A DNA stretch of 42,125 nucleotides from Acinetobacter lwoffii. GTDB lineage: Bacteria; Pseudomonadota; Gammaproteobacteria; Pseudomonadales; Moraxellaceae. The stretch is taken from contig SPVA01000100.1 in assembly GCA_013530545.1 (NCBI GenBank), positions 1 through 42,125 of the forward strand, read 5' to 3'. Positions within the stretch are counted from its first letter, which is position 1; each line of letters begins with the position of its first letter. Below, piece by piece: positions 1 to 6,709 of this stretch. The translations under genes and the position numbers were made by a program. The notes under the pieces are model-generated. The model ran no database searches and had not been told where the DNA came from. It was given only the letters and a program-made list of their open reading frames with translations.

Positions 1-1161
1 ACCACGTCTTATGCCTTTGACAATACTCAACATGGGGCCGATCTCTTTGATTTAAAGGTTCAGGGCAATATCTATACCCGAATTATGAACCCGACCACTG
101 CGGTTCTGGAACAACGTGTTGCAGCGCTTGAAGGTGGAATTGGCGCCCTGGCTTTGGCCTCTGGCATGGCTGCGATTACTTATGCGATTCAAACCATTGC
201 TGAAGCCGGTGACAACATTGCTTCTGTGTCAACGCTTTACGGCGGTACCTATAACCTGTTTGCCCATACCCTGCCAAAACAGGGTATTGAAGTCCGTTTC
301 TTTGATTATGAACAACCGGAAAGTCTGCGTGACTTGATTGATGAAAAAACCAAACTGGTCTTTGTCGAATCGATTGGTAACCCGCTGGGTAATATTATTG
401 ATCTGGAAGCCATTGCTAAAATTGCACATGAATATGGCGTGCCGGTCATTGTCGACAATACTGTTGCCACCCCAGTACTACAAAAATCTTTCGATTTCGG
501 TGCGGATATTGTAGTGCATTCCCTGACCAAATATATCGGTGGTCATGGCAATTCCATTGGCGGCATCATTGTGGATAGCGGTAAATTCCCGTGGGGTAAA
601 TACCCTGAACGTTTCCCTGCCCTGAATACGCCTGACCCAAGCTACCACGGCGTCAACTACGTCGAGGTTTTGGGTGAAGCTGCTTATATCGCTCGTGCCC
701 GTGTGGTGCCGCTACGCAATACCGGCGCTGCGATCAGTCCGCAGAATGTGTTTTTGATTCTGCAAGGTCTGGAAACCTTAAGCCTACGGATGGAACGTCA
801 TACCAAAAACGCACTGAAAGTCGCTGAATATCTGCAAAAACATCCGAAAGTGAAATGGGTCAATTACGCTGGCCTGAAAGATCATCCACAGCATGCCTTG
901 GCACAAAAATATGTGAAAGGTAAACCGTCTGCCATTCTGACCTTTGGGGTAGAACATGGTCTCGAAGGCGGCACACGTTTTATTGATGCCCTGCAATTGT
1001 TCACCCGTCTGGTCAATATCGGCGACGCTAAAAGTCTGGCCTGCCATGCTGAAGAACTGAAATCTGCCGGTGTCAGTGAAGATATGGTTCGTCTTTCCAT
1101 TGGTATTGAACATATTGATGACCTGATTGCCGATCTGGAACAGGCGCTGGCGACCGTTTAA
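1..1161 (+). CDS. metY: O-acetylhomoserine sulfhydrylase (5' end outside window)
   Basis: PLP enzyme of the Cys/Met metabolism family that makes homocysteine (or methionine) from O-acetylhomoserine and sulfide. The frame is open from base 1 (TSYAFDNTQHGADLFD...), so the gene begins upstream of the window; about 40 N-terminal residues of a usual ~425 are missing. The ATG at 85 is internal (IYTRIMNPT), not the start. The Schiff-base lysine lies in HSLTKYIGG (codon 529-531), and VDNT carries the PLP-binding Asp. Near the C-terminus the family motif SLAxHPASTTHxxL is not complete: the sequence goes from SLACH directly to AEELKSAG at about 1047/1048, as if 10 residues (30 nt) were removed in frame. 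That segment contributes to the active site, so the protein as written may be inactive. An intrinsic terminator follows. Family assignment is firm; the choice of metY over related transsulfuration enzymes rests on overall similarity and the GNS insertion after the lysine. Confidence 0.9.
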   Translation, partial: TTSYAFDNTQHGADLFDLKVQGNIYTRIMNPTTAVLEQRVAALEGGIGALALASGMAAITYAIQTIAEAGDNIASVSTLYGGTYNLFAHTLPKQGIEVRFFDYEQPESLRDLIDEKTKLVFVESIGNPLGNIIDLEAIAKIAHEYGVPVIVDNTVATPVLQKSFDFGADIVVHSLTKYIGGHGNSIGGIIVDSGKFPWGKYPERFPALNTPDPSYHGVNYVEVLGEAAYIARARVVPLRNTGAAISPQNVFLILQGLETLSLRMERHTKNALKVAEYLQKHPKVKWVNYAGLKDHPQHALAQKYVKGKPSAILTFGVEHGLEGGTRFIDALQLFTRLVNIGDAKSLACHAEELKSAGVSEDMVRLSIGIEHIDDLIADLEQALATV

Positions 1162-1183
1162 AAACGGTGCCCGAGCCGATTCG

Positions 1184-1212
1184 AAACCTCATCATTTTGG
1201 TGAGGTTTTTTT
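1184..1212 (+). terminator. Intrinsic terminator after metY
   Basis: The arms AAACCTCATCA and TGGTGAGGTTT pair with one G-U wobble around a three-base loop and run into a T tract. It lies 22 bases after the metY stop codon. From there to the acr1 start at 1458 lies AT-rich sequence of about 245 bases; within it I see only a weak 6-bp inverted repeat (CGCTCT 1378-1383, AGAGCG 1395-1400). Confidence 0.85.
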
Positions 1213-1457
1213 ATTTATTTTCTAAAACAGCCACTTGCTTTGCTTTTTATTTTCATGTTAAAAGTTAAATGAAAGAGTGAACACAAATAGAGCAATTACT
1301 CTAATTTTTATTTTAATTTCAATAGTTTAATTTATAGATTTTCCTGAAGAATTGGTTATCATATCTGGACTCACCTTCGCTCTCATCTTCTGTTAGAGCG
1401 CCATAGACCTTTAATAAAAATAATTTGAACGCTGACTTCAAATTAGGGATAACAAAT

Positions 1458-2345
1458 GTGAAAACTAGACTACACAAACAACTGGAAAAATCTGTTGCAG
1501 GTAAAACCGTCCTGATCACCGGCGCATCCAGCGGTATTGGGTTAACGACGGCACATCAACTGGCCGATGCAGGTGCGCATGTTTTACTGGTGGCCCGTAC
1601 TCAAGAAACCCTAGAACAAGTAAAAGCAGACATTGAAGCCAAAGGCGGCAAAGCCTCAATCTTTCCATGCGATTTAAACAATATGGAGGCGATTGATGAG
1701 GTCTCCAAACAGATCATTGCCTCAGTCGATCATATTGATATTCTGATCAATAATGCGGGTCGTTCGATTCGTCGCGCCGTGCATGAATCGGTCGACCGCT
1801 TCCATGATTTTGAACGAACCATGCAGCTGAACTATTTCGGCGCCGTGCGTCTGGTCATGAATATCCTGCCGCAAATGATGATTCGTCGCGCGGGTCATAT
1901 CATTAACATCAGTTCGATTGGCGTACTGGCCAATGCCACCCGTTTTTCGGCCTATGTTGCTTCAAAAGCTGCGCTGGATGCCTTTAGTCGCTGTCTGTCT
2001 GCAGAAGTACATTCGCATAAAATCGCCATCACCTCGATCTATATGCCTTTGGTACGCACTCCGATGATTGCACCAACCAAAATTTATAAATACGTCCCGA
2101 CACTTTCTCCGGAACAGGCAGCTGACCTGATTGCCTATGCCATCGTGAAACGTCCGAAGAAAGTTGCGACCGGTTTGGGTCGTCTGGCCTCGATTACTTA
2201 TTCGATTGCTCCGGATATCAACAATGTTCTGATGTCGATTGGTTATAACCTGTTCCCAAGTTCAAGTGCCTCTGTGGGTCAACCACAAAAATTAAATTTG
2301 GTGCAAAAAGCATATGCACGGCTGTTCCCGGGCGAACACTGGTAA
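1458..2345 (+). CDS. acr1: Fatty acyl-CoA reductase Acr1 (SDR family)
   Basis: NADPH-dependent short-chain dehydrogenase/reductase that reduces long-chain acyl-CoA to the fatty aldehyde, the first committed step toward wax esters in Acinetobacter. The cofactor motif TGASSGIG is near residue 25, NNAG near 110, and the catalytic set is Ser in INISSIG with Tyr-X3-Lys in AYVASKAA. The C-terminus LFPGEHW and the segment IAPTKIYKYVPTLSPE match Acr1 of A. baylyi as I remember it. I chose GTG 1458 because AGGGAT sits 7 bases upstream and the resulting 295 residues equal the known Acr1 length; an in-frame TTG at 1425 would add 11 residues without a ribosome binding site. It is monocistronic, with terminators on both sides. 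No deletion is seen here, unlike in neighbours. Confidence 0.92.
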   Translation: MKTRLHKQLEKSVAGKTVLITGASSGIGLTTAHQLADAGAHVLLVARTQETLEQVKADIEAKGGKASIFPCDLNNMEAIDEVSKQIIASVDHIDILINNAGRSIRRAVHESVDRFHDFERTMQLNYFGAVRLVMNILPQMMIRRAGHIINISSIGVLANATRFSAYVASKAALDAFSRCLSAEVHSHKIAITSIYMPLVRTPMIAPTKIYKYVPTLSPEQAADLIAYAIVKRPKKVATGLGRLASITYSIAPDINNVLMSIGYNLFPSSSASVGQPQKLNLVQKAYARLFPGEHW

Positions 2346-2375
2346 TTTTTACTGGGATAATTTCCTGAAAATACG

Positions 2376-2399
2376 AGCCGCCGATCGGGCGGCTTTTTT
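2376..2399 (+). terminator. Intrinsic terminator after acr1
   Basis: AGCCGCC and GGCGGCT form a 7-bp GC-rich stem with a 5-base loop, followed by six T. It starts 30 bases after the acr1 stop. Confidence 0.93.
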
Positions 2400-2518
2400 G
2401 ATGTCTCAGTTTTAAATCTCTAGGTGAAAGCAAGCTCATCTGGATCACACACGACATAGCCTGTCTTTATCGACACAGATTTTTGCCGCAAATGCTGCGA
2501 GATCACGTACACTATCTG

Positions 2519-2545
2519 CGGATATTTCCTATCCGTATTTTTATA
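2519..2545 (+). promoter_or_regulatory. Small hairpin with T-rich tail in front of hisIE
   Basis: CGGATA and TATCCG pair around a 5-base loop, followed by a T-rich stretch (TATTTTTATATTTTG). It resembles a weak terminator or attenuator ending about 27 bases before the hisIE start codon. The stem is short (6 bp), so chance cannot be excluded. Confidence 0.3.
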
Positions 2546-2571
2546 TTTTGATTGAAATGATGGAAACCCTT

Positions 2572-3337
2572 ATGAACAACGCGCAATGGCTCGATGAAGT
2601 AAAATTTAACGAACAAGGATTAGTCCCTGCCATTGCGTCGTGTCTTGATGGTGGCTTGGATGAATCGTGAAGCGCTGGCACTGACGGCTGAGAAAAACCA
2701 AGCCGTGTATTTCTCCCGTTCACGTAGCAAGTTATGGCATAAGGGCGAAGAATCAGGACATTTTCAAACGGTACATGAAATCCGTCTGGACTGTGATGCC
2801 GATGTAATTGTGCTGCAAATTGAACAGCATGGCGGCATTGCCTGCCATACCGGTCGCGAATCCTGTTTCTATCGCAAACTCACGCCAAATGGCTGGGAAA
2901 TTGTCGATGCACAGTTGAAAGATCCCTCTGCGATTTATGGCGAAAAATCCACGAATCCGCATACGCTGGCGATGGAAGCGTCAACCGCCCAATCTGAACA
3001 GGTCGAAGTCTTGTCCTATCTGGGTCAGATGATGGCAGAACGCAAACAGGCCGATCCAGATTCATCTTATGTGGCCAAGTTGTACCATAAAGGCCTGAAC
3101 AAGATTCTGGAAAAAGTCGGTGAAGAAAGCTTTGAGACCGTGCTGGCTGCCAAAGATTTCAACGCTCAGGTCTCTGAAGACAATAAAAATGATCTGATTT
3201 ATGAGGTGGCAGATCTGTGGTTCCATACTATCGTCATGCTCGGCTATTTCGACCTGGATGTGCAATTGGTATTAAATGAACTGGCACGTCGCCAAGGCTT
3301 ATCCGGCCTGGTTGAAAAAGCCAACCGTCAGCATTAA
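2572..3337 (+). pseudogene. hisIE: Phosphoribosyl-AMP cyclohydrolase / phosphoribosyl-ATP pyrophosphatase HisIE, frameshifted
   Basis: Bifunctional histidine-pathway enzyme (steps 2 and 3). Translation from ATG 2572 (GGA 7 bases upstream) gives [22 protein letters not shown], the normal HisI N-terminus, and then runs into the stop TGA after MNES-frame codons (about 2667). The rest of HisI and all of HisE is open in the +1 frame from about 2633 ([14 protein letters not shown]...). Between PAIA and VLM about 7 residues are expected, but only RR is left, consistent with loss of about 17 nt near 2635. Downstream everything looks intact: DCDAD and CHTGRESCF (metal-binding Asp and Cys residues of HisI) and the HisE domain with [19 protein letters not shown] and [12 protein letters not shown] at 2633 could start the second frame but has no ribosome binding site. 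As written this would give histidine auxotrophy or be a sequence error. Confidence 0.85.
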
Positions 3338-3352
3338 GCCTTGAATTCATCT

Positions 3353-4855
3353 GTGTCTGATTTAAAAAAACCGACCGCGACCTATGAGCAGGCCACTGCC
3401 ATTGATAACGCACGTCTGGGTAAATCCTTTAAGGTGATTGCCTATGCGGGCACAGGTAAAACCACTACCCTGCAAATGATCAGTGATGCCATGCCACAAA
3501 GACGTGGCATGTATCTGGCTTTTAACAAGGCCATTGCCAGTGAAGCGCAGGCCAAGTTTCACCGAGGTGTCGATTGCCGCACTTTTCACTCGCTGGCGTT
3601 TCGCAGTGTTCCACGTGGAGTCACTGACAAACTGCGCTTGCCACGCTTGAGTCCAAGTTTTATTGCCAAAGAATACCGGCTTGAACCGATGACCATGCGC
3701 CGTATGATGGGTGGGCGTTATGAAAAATATGTATTGATGCCTTCTCGTCTGGCAAGTTTGGTTGCCAATGCGGTCGGCTATTTCTGCTCGACCAGTTCGC
3801 AGTATCCTGCCCCGCGGCATATTCAGGCGCCAAGCTGGCTGCATTCGGATGATATCGAGACTTTACAGAAGAAACTTTATCCGGCAGTCGAGCGACGCTG
3901 GTTAGAGTCGATTGATCCAAATCATCAGGCCGGCATCGGTCATGACATTTACCTGAAACTCTGGGCGCTGTCTGAACCGAATATCCCGGCCGATTATGTG
4001 CTATTCGATGAGGCACAGGATGCCGATCCCTTAATGCTGGGGATTTTGCTGAAACAGCGCAGCACCCAGGTGATTTATGTCGGAGACGCGCATCAGCAGA
4101 TTTATGCCTGGCGTGGTGCAGTCAATGCCATGCAGCAACTGCCCTTACCAGAATCACGTCTGACCACCTCATTTCGTTTCGGTCCTGAAATTGCCCTGAA
4201 TGCCAATGCCATTTTAGGTGCCTTAAATGAAACTGTGCCTTTACTCGGCAATCCGCAATTAGACTCTAAAGTCGTGAATAAACCGCATACCAAAATGCGC
4301 GATGCAATTTTATGCCGGACCAATGCCCGCGCCATGGAATTGTTATTAGCGGGTTTAGTTCGTGGTGATAAAGTCAGCCTGCAAGCCGACCATGTCAAAC
4401 TGAATCGTTTTGTCGATGCGGCTGCCATGCTGAAACAGGGCAAACGTGTGGTTGATGTGCCGGAACTAGCCTGGTTCAACTCCTGGCATGATGTCCATGA
4501 ATATTGTGAAACCAATGAAGGTAGTGACATCAAGCCACTGGTCAAACTGGTGGACGAACATGGGACTGATCCACTAAAGAAAGCCCTGGCTAAAATCACC
4601 CCAATTGCCCAAGCCGATTATATTATTTCCACGGCACACAAGGCCAAAGGTCTGGAATGGGATCGGGTTCATATTGAAGATGACTATCAATTTAAGCTGA
4701 ATGTAAAAGACCATAAAATTAGTGATGAAGAATTAAGATTACTTTACGTGGCCTGTACACGTGCTAAAGTGAGTTTAAATATTCATCACATTTATGACCT
4801 GATTCAGCAACTGAAGATCAAAATGCCACAGTCGCTTCGGCAGGCAGTCGGTTAA
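3353..4855 (+). CDS. UvrD/Rep-like superfamily 1 DNA helicase
   Basis: A compact SF1A helicase of about 500 residues, shorter than UvrD or Rep (about 700). Motifs in order: Q-like YEQATAID; Walker A AGTGKTTT near residue 35; Walker B/motif II FDEAQDADP near 225; motif III GDAHQQIYAWRG; motif IV TSFRFG; motif V STAHKAKGLEWD near 425; motif VI LLYVACTRAK near 465. All catalytic residues are present, so it should be an active ATP-driven translocase or helicase, of the Fbh1-like subgroup by general look. The start is uncertain: GTG 3353 (VSDLKKPT) and TTG 3341 both lack a clear ribosome binding site. It follows hisIE by few bases and precedes an ABC-type ATPase gene by 41 bases; co-transcription with the latter is likely. 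The role in repair or recombination is inferred from family only. Confidence 0.85.
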   Translation: MSDLKKPTATYEQATAIDNARLGKSFKVIAYAGTGKTTTLQMISDAMPQRRGMYLAFNKAIASEAQAKFHRGVDCRTFHSLAFRSVPRGVTDKLRLPRLSPSFIAKEYRLEPMTMRRMMGGRYEKYVLMPSRLASLVANAVGYFCSTSSQYPAPRHIQAPSWLHSDDIETLQKKLYPAVERRWLESIDPNHQAGIGHDIYLKLWALSEPNIPADYVLFDEAQDADPLMLGILLKQRSTQVIYVGDAHQQIYAWRGAVNAMQQLPLPESRLTTSFRFGPEIALNANAILGALNETVPLLGNPQLDSKVVNKPHTKMRDAILCRTNARAMELLLAGLVRGDKVSLQADHVKLNRFVDAAAMLKQGKRVVDVPELAWFNSWHDVHEYCETNEGSDIKPLVKLVDEHGTDPLKKALAKITPIAQADYIISTAHKAKGLEWDRVHIEDDYQFKLNVKDHKISDEELRLLYVACTRAKVSLNIHHIYDLIQQLKIKMPQSLRQAVG

Positions 4856-4896
4856 AGTGCATGGCATGGATGTAAACCTCATAGGACAGGTGATCT

Positions 4897-6279
4897 ATGC
4901 ACATCCAAGCGTTTCAACTGAAACATACCCTGCATTTTTCCGACATTCAGCTTCAGTTTAATTATCCGCAATGCCCGGTCACCTTGATTCTGGGCAATCA
5001 GGGAACTGGCAAAACTACGCTTTTACGTTTTAGCTATCAGGCACTGACCTGGTTTGCAGCCCGTTATCGCGACAGCCGTGCTGCCGGTCTTGTGATGCAA
5101 GATCAGGACATCATGCAAAACCGGCTGCAATCCAAAATTGACATCCGGATTGGTTTTCCTGAAGAGATGGGCAGCTTGCCAGAATCCAGTCAGTCTGAGC
5201 CTGCAAACCTACAAAGCTGTTCATGGCAAATCTACAAGACCCTAAACAGTCAGGGTCTGGGTTTTAGCAAAGCAGAAACCTCACAGCTTGAAAGCATGCT
5301 CAGCCTGTATCACAAAGCCCGCTTGCACGATCCCCTGCTCGGTTTGCCGCTAATTGCCTATTATCCTGCTGAACGCTTTACCAATGAAGTCAATCTGCTC
5401 AGCAAAAATAACCCGGCCATTCTCCAGTCCGCACATGCTTATGAAATCGCTGCGATTCCTTTCACCACCTTTGCTCGTTTTTTTGAATGGTTTCGTGAAA
5501 TCAGTGATATTGAAAATGCGCAAAGTGCCAAGATTATGGACCAGATTTTGGCGCGTGCCTTGCAGCAGCCTGAAAACAGTCGCGGAGATGAACTGGCTCG
5601 GCAGATCGAGAAAGCCCAGGCACATCTGCATGCACCAAATCTCACCGCTTTAAAACAGGCCCTGTCGCTGATCATGCCAGAAGTCAGCCAGATATATTTA
5701 AAATACCAGCCCAAGCTGCAACTGATGGTAACCTATCAGCAACAGACCTTTAGCTTCCAGCAACTGCCCAACAGTATCCGCAACTGGATTGCGCTGGTGG
5801 GTGATATTGTGCGGCGTCTTTGTCTATTGAATCCCAATAGTTTATTTCCATGTCAGGAAGGTACAGGTGTTTTACTGATTGATGCGATTGATCATCAACT
5901 GGATCAGGAGATGGCAGCAGTAATCCTGTCACGCCTGCATCAGGCTTTTCCTAACTTGCAGATTATTGCGACCGGCAACCGGCCTGAATTACTGGAACAG
6001 GCACACGCCTTTCAATGTCTGAAACTGGAAAATAAACAGCTGCACCCCATTCATCTTGAAAGTATGAAAACCCAGTTTGATCAGATCTACGCAGAGCTGG
6101 AACTGCAGCGAAATAAAGATATCTCGCCCGAAGATACTTTATTGGAAACGGTCACCGAACCCATCACACCGCTTGCTGTATTGCAAATGATTCAACAACA
6201 GTTAAATCCGGAACAGCAACAAGAATTGCTCGCTTTACTTGCTCAGGAGCATCATCCGACGCTACCTCAGTCGCTCTAA
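4897..6279 (+). CDS. ABC-type (COG3950-like) ATPase with degenerate catalytic motifs
   Basis: 460-residue protein resembling the SMC/RecF-like ATPases grouped as COG3950. Walker A GNQGTGKTTLL is good (near residue 35), preceded by HFSDIQLQFNYP as in other ATPases of this group. The later motifs are odd: the Walker B region reads LLIDAID instead of the usual LIDEID, the region where an ABC signature (LSDG-like) is expected reads LPNSIRNWIALVGD, and the switch segment reads IATGNRPELL where TTHSP is common. The likely result is ATP binding with weak or no hydrolysis. There is no TOPRIM or nuclease domain. The C-terminal 60 residues are Gln-rich. Ribosome binding site AGGACAGG lies 6 bases before ATG. 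It follows the helicase gene at 41 bases. Function unknown. Confidence 0.75.
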   Translation: MHIQAFQLKHTLHFSDIQLQFNYPQCPVTLILGNQGTGKTTLLRFSYQALTWFAARYRDSRAAGLVMQDQDIMQNRLQSKIDIRIGFPEEMGSLPESSQSEPANLQSCSWQIYKTLNSQGLGFSKAETSQLESMLSLYHKARLHDPLLGLPLIAYYPAERFTNEVNLLSKNNPAILQSAHAYEIAAIPFTTFARFFEWFREISDIENAQSAKIMDQILARALQQPENSRGDELARQIEKAQAHLHAPNLTALKQALSLIMPEVSQIYLKYQPKLQLMVTYQQQTFSFQQLPNSIRNWIALVGDIVRRLCLLNPNSLFPCQEGTGVLLIDAIDHQLDQEMAAVILSRLHQAFPNLQIIATGNRPELLEQAHAFQCLKLENKQLHPIHLESMKTQFDQIYAELELQRNKDISPEDTLLETVTEPITPLAVLQMIQQQLNPEQQQELLALLAQEHHPTLPQSL

Positions 6280-6306
6280 ACAGATTCAAAAAAATAAGAG
6301 CGACTG
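6268..6306 (+). terminator. Inverted repeat at the end of the ATPase gene, possible terminator
   Basis: CAGTCGCTCT (6268-6277) and AGAGCGACTG (6297-6306) form a perfect 10-bp stem with a 19-base A-rich loop. The left arm covers the last codons and the stop codon. Only three T follow, so termination may be weak or factor-assisted. Confidence 0.5.
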
Positions 6307-6492
6307 TTTGAGTAAACAAGGAAGCCTTTTCAGCATTCTCTTTTTGCCCTGATTAAACTATTTTGAGTCAAATTTACAATCAATGCCTGCAATTTAATCT
6401 TAATTTTCGGTCACTTCTGGATGATCTGTTTAAGCATGCAGCGCCTGTTAAAACCGAGCCGGCGTATAATTTATAAGTTCTACATAAAAACG

Positions 6493-6521
6493 TTGATGTT
6501 GTTGTTATCCTGTAATATGAT
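6493..6521 (+). promoter_or_regulatory. Candidate sigma70 promoter of the mnh operon
   Basis: TTGATG (6493-6498), 17 bases, then TATGAT (6516-6521). It would start transcription near 6528 and leave a leader of about 180 bases before mnhA. Confidence 0.5.
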
Positions 6522-6619
6522 CGGTTTTATTTGCGAATTTCATTGTAAAATCGGAATTTGCTATCGTTTATAAGTTGCGCAATACAACTGTTTTATATTC
6601 TTTTTGAATATTCTTTTGG

Positions 6620-6706
6620 CTTTCAAGATTGAGAAGTTTGGGTCGCTCCTTGTGGTTCTGTAGTCCTTGAAAGATAAAGATTCACCTTAGGTTGGTCAAA
6701 ACCTAA
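6620..6706 (+). promoter_or_regulatory. Structured 5' leader of mnhA (two inverted repeats)
   Basis: CTTTCAAG (6620-6627) pairs perfectly with CTTGAAAG (6666-6673) around 38 bases. A second hairpin, TTAGGTT (6687-6693) and AACCTAA (6700-6706) with a 6-base loop, ends three bases before the mnhA ATG and contains the only AGG near the start. The second hairpin could hide the start region from ribosomes. I recognise no known riboswitch class here; regulation is an inference. Confidence 0.45.
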
Positions 6707-6709
6707 ATC

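Larger units (their letters stand above)
6307..6709. other. Intergenic region upstream of the mnh operon
   Basis: About 400 bases without a coding region. It holds a good sigma70-like promoter (6493-6521), a second TATAAT at 6465-6470 with a poor -35, and a leader of almost 190 bases with two inverted repeats described separately. I see no small coding frame with a convincing ribosome binding site. Confidence 0.7.

Noticed and set aside
1425..1457. Upstream TTG start for acr1
   Set aside because: No ribosome binding site; GTG 1458 has one and gives the known Acr1 length.
2633..2670. TTG 2633 as a real start of a shortened HisIE
   Set aside because: No ribosome binding site, and the proper N-terminus is present just upstream in another frame.
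3341..6279. Gabija defence system
   Set aside because: The ATPase has no TOPRIM domain and lies on core chromosome next to his genes; kept only as an unknown pair.
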